A stretch of 64,000 bases of DNA from Diphasiastrum complanatum (lineage: Eukaryota; Streptophyta; Lycopodiopsida; Lycopodiales; Lycopodiaceae), in NCBI GenBank assembly GCA_029204225.1, contig CM055102.1, forward strand, positions 46,640,998-46,704,997, in the 5' to 3' direction. Within the stretch, counting starts at the first letter, position 1, and every line of letters begins with the position of its first letter. The position numbers and the translations under genes were made by a program. Shown in pieces: positions 27,301-37,110 of this stretch. The notes beneath the pieces are model-generated. The model did not search any database, was not told the DNA's origin, and saw nothing but the letters and a program-made list of their open reading frames with translations.

Positions 27301-27748
27301 CTCACACGCACAGACAAGAATCCTGCAAAAATTTTGCATATATGCTTGGTTCAATAAACAATGAGATATGGAGAACACAATAACTATGTAGATAATGAAT
27401 TCTGAGACTACATCCATTCTTGATTTAAAGGATTGGTCTTCCGAGAGAATCTATATATGTAGACGGTAAAACTCAGAATCGATAATCTGAGCGAGTTGGA
27501 TTTTGAATACAATAAATCCATAAGCATGTATGTACCTGCTTGAAACAATCAGATCCGGAGAGCAGAGGTCCAGAGAATAGACCAGCCTCAGCCACAACTC
27601 TGAGGTCCAGCACATACTCCCCGATAGCCACTCCGGGCCGAGGCTCCTGCTTTTCGTCTGATCTGAAGATGCCAAACGGCAAGTTTTGCAGCGAAAAATG
27701 AGATTCAGGCGAGATTGACAAGAACGAACGCACAAGACACGACTCCAT
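8984..27748 (-). CDS. FAH: Fumarylacetoacetase, 14 exons, intact
   Basis: Hydrolyses fumarylacetoacetate to fumarate and acetoacetate, the last step of tyrosine breakdown. Exons in coding order, all placed by eye with GT-AG borders and matching phase: 27536-27748, 25677-25755, 25278-25336, 24875-24999, 23649-23723, 23174-23252, 22821-22920, 22488-22547, 22246-22316, 12151-12213, 11847-11911, 9742-9838, 9397-9525, 8984-9058. They sum to 1290 bases, 429 residues plus TGA, close to the known length of about 420. Start: ATG at 27748 ([10 protein letters not shown]), which aligns with plant homologues; an in-frame TTG upstream is not needed. The N-terminal domain has [11 protein letters not shown] and [11 protein letters not shown]. 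Expected active-site residues are kept: metal ligands D133, E207, E209, D241; H140, R149, Q248, K261, T358 and E372 (in [10 protein letters not shown]). The conserved GPEP is GPIL at the exon 12/13 join. Introns 1 and 9 are long; intron 9 (12214-22245) holds nested retrotransposons. Confidence 0.95.
9361..9390. repeat. (TA)n microsatellite in FAH intron 13
   Basis: A run of TA dinucleotides a few bases beyond the exon 13 donor site, which lies at 9396-9397 on the minus strand. Confidence 0.9.
12214..14049 (-). other. FAH intron 9, part without recognised element
   Basis: AT-rich intronic sequence between exon 10 and the 3' remains of the copia element. I looked for the 3' LTR of that element here and did not find one. 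Confidence 0.5.
14050..15095 (-). mobile_element. Copia element in FAH intron 9, 3' part
   Basis: Minus-strand copia pol, downstream half. From 15095 the integrase carries [14 protein letters not shown], then near 14965 it jumps directly into reverse transcriptase ([17 protein letters not shown], then a YVDD-box relative, VLYVNDIIF), so the hinge and most of RT are deleted. It continues with the RNase H region ([12 protein letters not shown], then [20 protein letters not shown], about 14560-14260) and a C-terminal [13 protein letters not shown] at about 14140. Stops and frameshifts are frequent. It is the same element as 20431-21780, split by the Ty3 insertion. Confidence 0.85.
15096..15100. 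repeat. Left target-site duplication of the Ty3 element
   Basis: ATAGT, matched by ATAGT at 20426-20430. Conceptually removing the Ty3 element with one copy closes the copia integrase reading across the site, which confirms the insertion point. Confidence 0.75.
15101..15512 (+). repeat. Ty3 element, 5' LTR
   Basis: 412-base LTR starting TGTCATG and ending TATA just before the primer binding site. It matches the 3' LTR at 19934-20425 throughout except for about 80 bases near the end that only the 3' copy has. The end is TA instead of the usual CA. The two copies differ at many positions by eye, so the insertion is not recent. Confidence 0.85.
15513..15526 (+). promoter_or_regulatory. Primer binding site (tRNA-iMet type)
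   Basis: TTGGTATCAGAGCC directly after the 5' LTR. TGGTATCAGAGC is the standard plant initiator-methionine tRNA primer site of LTR retrotransposons. Confidence 0.9.
16703..17145 (+). pseudogene. Ty3 gag fragment with zinc knuckle, copy 1
   Basis: Gag C-terminal region ending in a zinc knuckle, [18 protein letters not shown] (17077-17133). The expected last Cys of CX2CX4HX4C is replaced by Gly, so the metal site is probably lost. An in-frame stop interrupts the start near 16872. A second copy follows at 17350-17990. Confidence 0.75.
17350..17990 (+). pseudogene. Ty3 gag fragment with zinc knuckle, copy 2
   Basis: Second tandem copy of the gag part, with a complete knuckle, [18 protein letters not shown] (about 17917-17970), matching CX2CX4HX4C. 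The preceding 190 bases (17162-17350) also repeat 16410-16700 (TTACATTCTAATTATGTGAG is shared), so a block of about 750 bases was duplicated. It is broken by frameshifts upstream, and carries a lysine-rich stretch before the knuckle that copy 1 lacks. Confidence 0.75.
18149..19192 (+). pseudogene. Ty3 reverse transcriptase with lost catalytic residues
   Basis: An open frame of 347 codons covering the RT domain: [20 protein letters not shown], then [20 protein letters not shown], then [18 protein letters not shown]. Motif A reads [13 protein letters not shown] where Ty3 elements have KIDL, and the YxDD box reads [11 protein letters not shown] where YLDD is normal. So the motif A aspartate is His and the first aspartate of the box is Asn: two of three metal-binding residues are gone although the frame is open. 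The C-terminal part ([11 protein letters not shown], then [11 protein letters not shown]) is well kept. The enzyme should be inactive. Confidence 0.85.
19196..19882 (+). pseudogene. Ty3 RNase H and start of integrase, broken
   Basis: RNase H with [14 protein letters not shown], then [20 protein letters not shown] and an in-frame stop after AVL. After a frame change near 19450 comes the usual end [20 protein letters not shown] (19495-19554). Integrase begins with [11 protein letters not shown], the start of the H2C2 finger, and is then lost; the core with the DDE residues is absent. Confidence 0.8.
19934..20425 (+). repeat. Ty3 element, 3' LTR
   Basis: 492 bases, preceded by a purine-rich polypurine tract (GGGGGAAGAA, 19924-19933). 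It starts TGTCATGCC and ends TTATA. It holds about 80 bases (20344-20421) with no match in the 5' LTR. The flanking ATAGT marks its end. Confidence 0.85.
20426..20430. repeat. Right target-site duplication of the Ty3 element
   Basis: ATAGT, the partner of 15096-15100. Confidence 0.75.
20431..21780 (-). mobile_element. Copia element in FAH intron 9, 5' part
   Basis: Minus-strand upstream half of the copia element split by the Ty3 insertion. From 21780: primer site at 21767-21779, a gap with no coding match, zinc knuckle and protease start ([16 protein letters not shown], then IDSGC, about 21120-21030), GAG-pre-integrase ([13 protein letters not shown], about 20855-20815) with the integrase zinc site, then integrase ([16 protein letters not shown] and [15 protein letters not shown], about 20600-20440). 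There are frame changes throughout. The gag N-terminus is missing. Confidence 0.85.
21767..21779 (-). promoter_or_regulatory. Primer binding site of the intronic copia element
   Basis: Minus strand reads TGGTATCAGAGCC, the tRNA-iMet primer site. The base before it on the minus strand ends a TCTCA, a plausible CA end of the 5' LTR, which would extend to higher coordinates. Its other end could not be found. Confidence 0.75.
25756..27535 (-). other. FAH intron 1
   Basis: A 1.8-kb intron bounded by donor GTACAT and acceptor CCAG. I see no coding sequence or recognisable element in it. Confidence 0.7.
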
Positions 27749-27946
27749 ACCTCGACCGATAGCCAATCACAACAGCTGCTGCTGCTACTGACGATGACAA
27801 TGGTGATGATGAATAAATTTACGTATCACAGCAAGAGGTGAAGAAAGACAAACGAGAATAAAAATAAATGGCATGCATGCTGAATTGAGGTTGGGTAATG
27901 AAGAAGATGAATGCTGGATTGAGGTGATCTCGTTCTCTTTCACTGC

Positions 27947-27958
27947 ATATAATATATG
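27947..27958 (-). promoter_or_regulatory. Possible TATA box of FAH
   Basis: AT-only stretch ATATATTATATG on the minus strand, about 200 bases upstream of the FAH start codon. Position is reasonable for a core promoter, but no transcription start is visible. Confidence 0.3.
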
Positions 27959-27972
27959 TTTACGATCATCTT

Positions 27973-27973
<1 letters not shown>

Positions 27974-28007
<34 letters not shown>
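27974..28007. repeat. (TC)n microsatellite upstream of FAH
   Basis: About 16 TC repeats, that is GA on the FAH strand, about 230 bases upstream of the start codon. GA tracts are common in plant core promoters and may be part of this one. Confidence 0.9.
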
Positions 28008-28010
<3 letters not shown>

Positions 28011-28300
28011 AAAATATTGTGCTATGGCCACGTGAGTCACGTGAGAACCGAGACCGTCATGAAAGTAAAGTCTAATTAGATTCAGGAGACATATAGTGTT
28101 TGTTATTACGCTCGTCCCCAACACTTGTTTTTTCTCTCCATTAGTCCCCAACTTTTGTCCTCATGCCTTTTTACCCACATTCTGCCGTATCAAAAATTTT
28201 GATACCAATTGGGTCCGGGTATTCCAGGCTGTTCAAAAATTTAATCCCAATCGGGTATTAATATAAAGAGGTATACGAGTTGTAGACTGGTATAAATCGG

Positions 28301-28436
28301 GCTAGTATCACAAGGGTGATATCAGTCGGTTATCAACTCGGGTATAGACATGTACAAATTGCTAAACCGCGCTAGTATCACAGGGGTGATATCAGCCGGT
28401 TATCAACTCGGGTATAAACATGTACAAATTGCTAAA
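28301..28436. repeat. 70-bp tandem repeat, two copies
   Basis: Two near-identical units with period 70, starting GCTAGTATCACA at 28301 and 28371, each with GGTGATATCAG, TTATCAACTCGGGTATA and ACATGTACAAATTGCTAAA. Copies differ at a few positions by eye. The sequence just left (28190-28260) contains loosely related GGGTATTA words. Confidence 0.9.
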
Positions 28437-28489
28437 GGGTAATATCATAATTCGAGATATAAAAATTGGAATATCCTACTATAAAAAGT

Positions 28490-28890
28490 CCATAGAATCA
28501 ATATTCAGGATGAGCCAATTCTACACGAATCCAGGCCCGACACATTGGAAGATTGCAAAACGAATTTTGCAATATCTTCAATTAACGAAGGATTATGGCT
28601 TGTGTTATTGTCGTGGTGCAAGTCTCAGGATACTTTCCTACAACGATGCTAGTTGGGCATCTCTCAGGGACGACTGTAAAGCGTCTTAGGAGGATGCACC
28701 ATCGCATCAGGAGCAGTTCTGTGGGTCAGCAAGAAGCAAACCATTGTAGCCCAGTCGTCCTGTGAAGCAGAGTACGTAGCAGCAACGAAGATGACCAACG
28801 AAATAATTTGGCTAAGGCAGTTGCTGGACAAATTGGGCGAAACAAGGAACGAGCCATTGGTCTTGCAGATGGACAACACCTATGCGATAC
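28490..28890 (+). mobile_element. Copia RNase H fragment
   Basis: Plus-strand copia RNase H: HWKIAKRILQYLQLTKDYGL, then SYNDASWASLRDD; after a frame change near 28686, GGCTIASGAVLWVSKKQTIV and AQSSCEAEYVAATKMTNEI. It ends near 28890. Nothing else of this element's coding region is present upstream. Confidence 0.8.
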
Positions 28891-28921
28891 ACCAACCTGG
28901 ATCTAGCCCCTAAGCCATGCC

Positions 28922-29281
28922 ATGTGAATGGTAGAGGAGAAGAGCTCAACTATTAAACCTGAACCCAAGTTGTCGATGCGAGAATGTCTATCTCAATGTA
29001 TAGAGAGTAGATTCATGTGCATGAACCCATGCAATCCCCATGCAGGTCAACTATAAATAGGTCATAGCTCTTCATGCAGTCCTCCTGCCTATATCCGTCA
29101 CACGTACATGCACTACTCCATATGTCTCAATTACAGTGTCTAGGTCCTCACAAGGTTATTAATCACAAACTGGCCTTGACTTGGAATTAAATCTTGGCGT
29201 GACCAACAATCTCGAACACTGGAGGGCCGATCTACCATATCAAAACTATTCTATGTCCTTAGCTGAATATGGCCATAACAT
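28922..29281 (+). repeat. Possible copia 3' LTR
   Basis: Follows the RNase H fragment. It starts TGTGAATGG and ends CCATAACA, with a TATA-like CTATAAATAGG near 29050. The TG...CA ends and the TATA box suit an LTR, but I found no second copy. Confidence 0.35.
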
Positions 29282-30599
29282 TCTTCCTCTCTTAAACTAG
29301 TTCCATCCTTAGAACATGAAAACGAATTCATGAAATTATTCCTTAAGCTTGCAACTTTTAACCAGAAATGATTCTCCTCAGTCTGATCTTTCCTTTTGAA
29401 TAAGTACTTAGAGACACAACTATTCAACAATTGCTTGACTATTCACAGGAGTACCAACTCACAATCCAAAGATACACTAAGCAATAAATATTTCAAACAG
29501 GTTGATATTCTCCAAATAAAAGTTTATCACCTTTATGTGATTCAAATTACATGAAGTGAATTAACTCTCTACTTTGAGATCAAGTCTAAAAGCTAAAGAA
29601 ATTCATTTATCTGATAGTCTAAATTCATCCACAATTTCTTGCAGAAAATGGGCCTTACAACCATTATTACAATTCTGCTATTCACAATTATAACGAGGTT
29701 GTTCGAGACACTTTATTAACTATCCTATTGACTAGTTCTAATCTAATTTAGCTCCATGGCTGTATTTGGCAATTCATTAGTAAGCTCATGGGCTAATTAC
29801 ATACAGCACATGACATATCCGGGTTATCTCTGAGACGAACAACATTTACTCTCAATGGTTTTCCAATCCAACTTACCTCTAATTACATAATTTATTCCTC
29901 TCAATCATCCCATCTCATATTTAAATTTTGATCAAACTTATTCCTATTCCAATTAAAATGGAATTAGTAACCTTTGACCTTTTATTGTACTACTTATAGA
30001 TGATGATTCAAATTTCAAACCTTTCTAGTTCCAGATTGTCCACACAATCCCTAGAGAATTTCTCTTATTCGAAAAGTTTCAACTAGGTATCTTACTCTGA
30101 ATCTATCCGAAATTACTTTTAAAAAAAATCTCATTTCTATACCACAGATGGTTCTCTTCCAAAAACTATGCAATCAACAGATCCTCAAATAAAATTTAAT
30201 CCCATCACTTCACTCCTCCTTTTAAAGAAATCATCAATTTCTATAAAAGTTAATTGGAAAGATGATATATGAAACTATCTAAATCCATGAAAAGTTAGTA
30301 ATTAGTGCTATCCACAAAAGGATTCACTCTATTACAAACAGGACTTTCCTTCAAATATTTTAGTTCCGAGTGACAGTACAATCATTCCTTTGAAATCCAT
30401 TTATGCAACAGAGATATCCTAGGTTTAAGAAATTGAAACACTTTCACCTTAGAATTTATCTGAATTCCAAGTCTATTCACATAAATAGTAATTTATATGA
30501 CATAACAGTCTTTCAGAAGAATAACTTCATGTTGGAAAGAATCATATAAACCAGTCTGATGTCTTATATTCGAGAAATTCTTAGAAGTAAAGGATTAGT
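29282..30599. other. No gene recognised
   Basis: AT-rich and full of stops in all frames. It lies downstream of the minus-strand Penelope-type RT and may include decayed 3' sequence of that element. Confidence 0.3.
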
Positions 30600-30840
30600 T
30601 AAGAAAGCAAGAAATAGATTTGAGGGCCTCTGATTTGGGAAATAGCGAGATACCACATTGGGATCTAGATTAAACCTCAAAATTTCCCAAAATACCCCAC
30701 ATTTTATCAATGGTTTTTTCTCTTTCCCGTATCATGACTAGGTACTAAAAGACTCCATTGATAATCAGATCCTTATAGTCCTAGAATTTTCTTTCCAAAA
30801 TTACTGATGTCCCATACCATCAGCTTTTCCTTCCAGAATA
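30600..30840 (-). repeat. Penelope-type element 3' segment, copy 1
   Basis: About 240 bases at the end of the Penelope-type frame that recur at 59695-59930 in the same orientation. Shared words include TTTCCCAAAATACCC and ACTGATGTCCCATACCAT. This marks the repeat as a dispersed 3' part of one family. Confidence 0.7.
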
Positions 30841-32402
30841 CGAGGTTGCATCTTGTCTAGGAATACAAGAGCATCTGTGTTGTTTATGAAACAAATATCA
30901 TCAATATAACGGAAAGTATGCTTGAAGGCACGTAGGTATTCCACTTTTCCAAGTCTGGCCAGTCTTTTCATAAAATGCATTTCAAAGAATGACAAATACC
31001 AGTTACACCATATAGGGGAATAGGCAAAACCCATAGGACTACCACAGACTTGTTTCCAAGTCATATTTCTTAATCTTACTATGCAATTGTCAATCAGTAT
31101 ATCATTATAATGGCAAAGAGTTTCTATGTCAATCACAGTCCAATTATCAGTCTGATTGGTCACCCATTTCCAGTCAAATTGCTCAAGGCTCGATTTTCAC
31201 TGATAGGCAAGCTTTTTGTTTTTACAAGACTTGAATGCATACCTTATCATTTTCCGTATTATAATTTTTAGCCCATCCGGACCATTAAGAGGAATATTTT
31301 CATAGCATTTTGCAATGTCAGTGGACCACATGGAAGTGATTTTGTTAGGCACATTAAGATAAAATTCAGTGGATGAGTCGCACTGCCAGAATAGGTTAGT
31401 ATCCACATTTAGGATACTCCGGTATGAAGTTGCCTTAAGGCCTGCTCTCTCCATAAGGAGAGGAGTCAGTATACCAAGAGCTCTAGAAATAAACGTGGCC
31501 ACCTTTGAAAAATAGCAGTCATGTGCATTTGTAATCCATCTGAACGCGTTTTTGTGTGCTTTGAAAGTACAAAGTAAAAAAGATAATTCTTCTTTCTCTA
31601 TTAGAAAATCAGGTATTTTAGTAGCAAAAGTATCTTGAATTTTAACCATAGCCACATCTAGTGTATTATCATTTTCATTTGGAAATGAGGCAAAATGAGG
31701 ACTAGACAGTCTAACCAAAGCCAAACTTCTTACAAAATAGATGCACATAAAACAGGGGTTATGTTGTTGTGTCTTATCCACACCATTAACATATAGATTG
31801 GTAGTAATCCAATTACGTTCATCAATGGCATTTGTAAGTTTGTTACTCATAACCCTTTTTCCATGTAACCACTTGGCATTTTTCAAAAAGTTTGTAACAA
31901 CATCTTTGCAAATCAATGCATGTTTCCTAACAGTCTCATGATCAATATCTTGATAAGTAGGTAAAAAGCTTGCCAATTCAAACCATCCACGATAAAGTTC
32001 TAAAGATACCTCATTTACATTAGATTGGCGCAATGGGATATGATTAAGCCCTTTGTTCAAGTCATTCTTTAGAACTTTGCTTCTAATAATTCCAGTATCC
32101 ATCGAGACAACATGCCCAAAAATTTCAGAAATGAACTCTTTAATGCATTTATTGTAAGCACAAGTACAAGGTCGGATGTTGTCACCATTGAAATCACAAA
32201 AAACTTGAAAGGGTTTATACCAATCATGCTTCAAATGTGGAAAATAAGACCAACCAAATACGATAAGCTCAAAAGTTTCATCAATGTGACCAAAAATCTG
32301 AAGTAAGGTTTCAGCGTATAATTGTTTACCATCAATCCTCTTAAAACATCTGTTATGATAACGTAAATGCAGAAAAAACTTCCCTCTGTCTCTTCTAACC
32401 AC
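30801..32402 (-). pseudogene. Penelope-class reverse transcriptase, broken
   Basis: Minus-strand RT domain in one frame, with one stop near 31195. From the N-terminus: CTCAYNKCIKEFI and GHVVSMDTGIIRSKVL with LNKGLNHIPLR (about 32170-32030), a conserved stretch before the RT core in Penelope-type proteins; TFKAHKNAFRWITNAHD (about 31565-31515); motif A TDIAKCYENIPLNG (about 31325-31285); motif B GSPMGFAYSPIWCNWYL (about 31045-30995); and the catalytic box FRYIDDICFIN (about 30920-30890). All catalytic aspartates are present. After YIDD about 25 residues follow and the frame ends, so the thumb region and any GIY-YIG endonuclease are missing. The class call rests on motif style, not on a search; a tree is needed to place it. 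Confidence 0.75.
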
Positions 32403-32469
32403 TAGTGTCGTCTACCAGTATTGCTAACCTCCAATATCCTTGTTTCTTCTATGTCTTCCTGCACATGGA

Positions 32470-33619
32470 TCAATCACGGTAAAAGTTCAGCTTTCTGATA
32501 GGAAGATCTCCCTTTCCACCACTGCTTTGCCCTTCTTTGCCTTTGTTTGAAAAGTACTTCTTCTTCCTCTTATTTCCACTGCCTGATATGATTGAGCTTG
32601 GATTGTTCAGATTGAAGGAACCCTTTTTTTTCTTAGTATTCTGGAAGTATTTGTCTTGCAAGGTAGAGAAGCTAGGTTTTTTCAATAGGCATTCAATTTC
32701 TCGAACGTTTTCAGTGTTACCAAGGTGTGCAAGGAGCTTAGCAGTAGGGTTTATGGAAAGTTCAATGGCAGCATCAATCATGTATTGTCAGATAAACAGA
32801 AAGACAAGGTGAGACTTGACAACCTCTCTAGCAGGTTTATGCAACCAAAGGAAGAAGGCATTAAGCTGATTTTGCAGAGATGCACCAGGAAAGAAAATGG
32901 AAAGATTATTCATTATATACCAGATAGAGTGATCAAACCAAATGATAAAAGAATTGTTTTTGCATTTATCACCGCATCTGCATTTAAAGAATGGTCTTTT
33001 CCAATTCCAGATTCTAGCTTGATGAAGGTTCATTCTATTAAAGCAAGTGTCAAAATGGCCTCTAGTTCTAGCCCAGGTCTGCTCAGAAGGACATTTTGAA
33101 GGTTCAAATCTGCTCATCTTAATAACAATATCAAAGGCAATAGGAGTATCAAAAGAAAGATTCTTATGCAAAGCAGCAAGCTTGGACCTCTTCATTAGTG
33201 AGATGAGCAAGAGCGATCCAGAGTTCAATAGAGATAGGTGTAAGAAAGTTTACAGAGGGAAGGCTCCAAAGTTTATAAGCAGTCTTTGCAGATTTAAACT
33301 CAATGATACGACTAGGTACCAATGGTACTTGGCAACTATTGGCTTGACAAAATTCAAAGGCAGATTGATTTCCCACATCATAGATTTCTTGTGAGAAAGA
33401 CTCTAACTGAGAAGCACTATCTTCATCAAGGTCCTCGATAAAAATCAGAGGGTGCGGTGAAGTAGGAGCAGTAGAAGGGACAGGGGTATCAAGAGAGGAG
33501 TCACCATTTTCTTTTTTCAGACAAGCAAATACTTTCCGAATATGCGTATTACAAAGTTTTTCCTCGGCAGCAATTCGTTTAGCATAATTAGAGAGGTCCA
33601 TATAAATCTTCTCAATCAT
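32470..33619 (-). pseudogene. N-terminal part of the Penelope-type protein
   Basis: Upstream of the RT and on the same strand. The first part (33619-33164) starts MIEKIYMDLSNYAKRIAAEE and has an acidic, proline-rich middle. The second (33228-32470), one frame over and with one stop near 32785, has KCRCGDKC, a possible metal-binding cluster, and a basic tail rich in KRKKK and GGKG. I do not recognise a domain. Frame changes at about 33200 and 32440 separate the parts. The basic tail just before the RT could bind nucleic acid. Confidence 0.5.
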
Positions 33620-33639
33620 GCTAAGAGATTCCTTCTTTT

Positions 33640-35371
33640 TAATAAATTATAAATATCGATCCCATCCATGATGTACATCAAATCAATAAGACAAAGAATT
33701 TTATCATCCGGGCCAGCAACATTACAAGTAGTCATATCATAAGCAGTATCAAATTGTGAACTTCAACAGCTTTCTTCATGCAACATATAATGGTCTGAAC
33801 AAAAGGACTAGGAGGAGGAAGGGGCTCCCCATAGCCAAGAGTCACCGCATCATGAAACCATCCTGTGAACTACATCATACAATAGACCTTGTTAGCCATA
33901 AAATACAAGTAAAGGTAAAGGTTTGGTGCTACCCCGAACAAAGGGTGGCCGGGGTGGCATCAGAGATGCTAGAGAGAGAGAGAGTAACAAGATTTCACAT
34001 AGTCCCTCTTGACAAGTCAAGATCAAACCCTTTGAACCATTCAATTTATAGCATAACAGGTAAAAATACAGCTGTATAAAGTATAACAGTACAGAGTACC
34101 ATAAAGCGAAGCAAGTTCTAAGACACCCAGCTATTACTTGCCACCATCCCACACAACAATACCGCACAAGTTAGTCGCGTGAGGAAGACAGGTGTCATAG
34201 CTGAGCATCAGTTGTTATCCATGTCCGAAATAAGATTCACTACTTTATCAGCTAAATTGCATTTATAAAAAGTACGTCCAATCTTTCCAATCATTCACTT
34301 CATTATTAAGCAATACATTCTGCTCTTTAACGAAGCCGTATCAGGGCATAAGCCATACCGATCAGTACAAGAGCAAAAGACATGTTTTAGGTTCACATTT
34401 ACATTTTCCATGTAAGCAACTATACTTCACATACTGATGGACAGAGATATGACTATGGTCACAGCGTTAGGTACTAGAGCACTTCCGTGCTATACTAGCC
34501 CCCATGGATATCCCGTAACTGTTTTCCGAGAGCCCAAACACCGAACAACTTGGGCAAATCCATGCCATTCAAGTGTACCATTGTCAAGCTCTATATGAGT
34601 ACGTGACCTTACAAACAACACTGGGACATCGGATGCAAGCAAATTTAATTAAATAAAAAATACAAGTTCATGTCTATTTTTAACGTACATAAGATCAGAC
34701 TATTCTAACATTATTAGTTATTACCTTTAGAAGAAGAAATTTCAGTATAATCATGCATGGATAAGACTTCCTATAGTAACGAGTAAGGCTAACTTATAAT
34801 AATGGTTCAATTGTGTAGTATAGTGTTATTTTTTAATTGCTTGTGCATGTGACAAAAATATTCAAAAAAAGAGAGGAAGCGTTTAAAGAGCGAGCAATTG
34901 CACGTTTGCACTTAAGCTTCGAGTGAAGCTTCGAGTCAGTTTACCGGTGAGTTCATGTTGTTTCAATTTGTTTTATTATTAGAATACGTTATCTAACATA
35001 GTAAGAAATTAAATGTAATTCATAATTTTCATTTTGTTCAAAGCAATATAGTATTTTATCGCATACACTAGCAATTAATTAATATGCAAAGGTGAAATGT
35101 AGATAATTAAAATCCCCAATCCTAGGAAGGTGTGTAGCCCTTACTTTTCTCCCGTTAAAGGCGATGTTCTAATCTTTCCAACTTGCATGGAAAAACCTAC
35201 ACGCCGCAGGGAGGGAATATGTGGTGACATTCTGAAATAGGACATAACCGCAAGGTCCGAGTAGTATAATTATCACATTCAACTCTATCTATAAAAATAT
35301 ACATAAAAAATATTGCGATGAATATAAAAAAAATAATGATAGATAATCATAGATCATTCTCATCATTTACA
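33640..35371. other. No gene recognised; left end of CACTA element expected here
   Basis: AT-rich. A direct repeat AAGCTTCGAGT occurs twice at about 34914-34937. I looked for a CACTA terminus and for the GACGTC palindromes seen at the right end and found neither. Confidence 0.3.
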
Positions 35372-37110
35372 TCATTTCGTCATCACACAAGTCTTGACTG
35401 AATCTAGGTCTAGGTATAATCGTAAATTTCCGATCGTGTCTCCTTCATGATGTGAGTTACCCTCATATTCAATCTCCTCTTCTTCTAATTCTATCTCATC
35501 CAAACGTGGGGGCCTCAAATTATCCCCAATTTGGTCTTGTACGATCATAGGAATCTCATGATTTTCATTTGTACTTTCTTCTCCCATCATTTCGAGTTTG
35601 GATGAGTGGTTCAGGTTCTTCCAAAATGTCGCCAAAATTGGGTCGTGGTTCGTCGTGTGTATCCAATTCAACAATATCTTTTCCTTCAAACACGTGTCGT
35701 TTTCTTGCATGAAGGCGGAACACGTACCACCATCTTGGGTCTATTCGATCTGGATGGAATATAATTTGCCAAAGAATTAAAAAAAATTAAGTTAGTATTA
35801 TAAGATTGATACATAAATAATTGGATTGCGAATATTAATGACATTGAAATTTTAGAGTCTCACTTGTTCGCAATGTCGTGGCAATACTAAAATGTCATGA
35901 GAGTCCATCGATATACATTTTGTTGAGTCGATTTGAAAAAACTTTGAGTTATCATTTCTAATCATGGTGTTGCTTCCACGATAGATGACCTTAAACCATT
36001 TTACGTCAAAAATAAAGTATTTGCCGTTAGTCTCGTAATCGACTTCATAAATATGTTGCAATGTGCCGACATAGTCTACGTCACCCGAAATGAGGGTCCC
36101 TCGCACTAGAACGACTCTCTTGTTGAAAGTTGGCCATTATACCACAATCATATGTACGTCGCTTGTTGTCAACTCTCTCAACACGGTAATGGTGTCCGTA
36201 TGCCCACATGGTAGTGTATGCTATATACTAAAAAAAAAAATGTGTGTAATTAGGAATACTATTCATATATTGAGTAGTACAAAAACAAAACTTACATAAA
36301 CAATATTACACTAACCTTCCATCCACATCTGCGAACAAATTCCCATTCTAATTCGGTCACTTCTTCTCCGTTTTTGGATGCTTTTAGCATCGTATCAAAA
36401 ACCCATTCACGAGAGCATTTTGAAGGTAAAGGCTCCAAAGGTTCGTCGTTCTCCAACGCCCTTCTTCTTCTTCGATTGATATTTGTTCTTCGTTTCAATG
36501 TTATGTTTCTTTCCTTTTTGGCTTCTTCATACCTTGAAATCCACTTTTCCATTTGTCCACAATTATATAATATGAATGTGTCAATTTTCTCTTTTAATTG
36601 AGGTGAAAGTCTTTTTTGCACACATTTCCTTGTGGTACTTCACCCTTAACACATTCATCTTCTTCTTCACACCACATTTTTGGACTTGCAGGATACAATT
36701 GTGAGATTATTTCGGTGATATAAAACAAAGATTCATGTACAAGCCAACTTTCTGCAATGCTACCTTCTGGCCTTGCCTTTTGTCTCACAAAGCCCTTCAA
36801 AACTTTCATAAAGCGCTCAAGGTAGAACATCCATCTCGTCCTGCAATTGATACTTCTTCGACCAAATGCACTAGAAGATGAACTTGTATATCCAAAAAGG
36901 AAGTTGGAAAATCTCTTTCCAACAAACATACCATTTCAATCATTTGGATTTTCATGGAATCCAATTCACTATTTTTTATTTCTTTTGAGAAAATCCACTT
37001 GCAAGATTGATAGTACATTAGGTTGTTTAACACATTAAAAAATTGAAATATCACATATTTATACAAGTGCTTAAAAAAATATACAAACCTAATCATCGAT
37101 GACAAATTGT
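35372..37110 (-). mobile_element. CACTA transposase, C-terminal domains, broken
   Basis: Downstream part of the minus-strand CACTA TNP2-type gene. The piece at 37110-36594 carries a DUF4218-like stretch (RWMFYLERFMKVLKGF, then QKARPEGSIAESWLVHESL). 36621-36292 is a charged linker with many Arg and Lys. 36106-35852 is a DUF4216-like stretch (YVGTLQHIYEVDYETNGKYF, then FDVKWFKVIYRG). The end, 35710-35372, is acidic (IELEEEEIEYEGNS). Pieces lie in different frames; some breaks may be introns, as usual for this gene, others decay. Confidence 0.75.

Noticed and set aside
27749-27766. FAH start at an in-frame TTG upstream of the ATG
   Set aside because: The codon is TTG, not ATG; the ATG at 27748 fits homologous N-termini.
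32537-33394. Plus-strand open frames opposite the Penelope-type N-terminal region
   Set aside because: They are overlapping open frames opposite a long, better organised minus-strand frame that leads into a recognised RT on the same strand.
33640-35371. Left terminus of the CACTA element
   Set aside because: CACTACTTT at about 34229 was considered, but no matching right end and no subterminal GACGTC repeats were found nearby.
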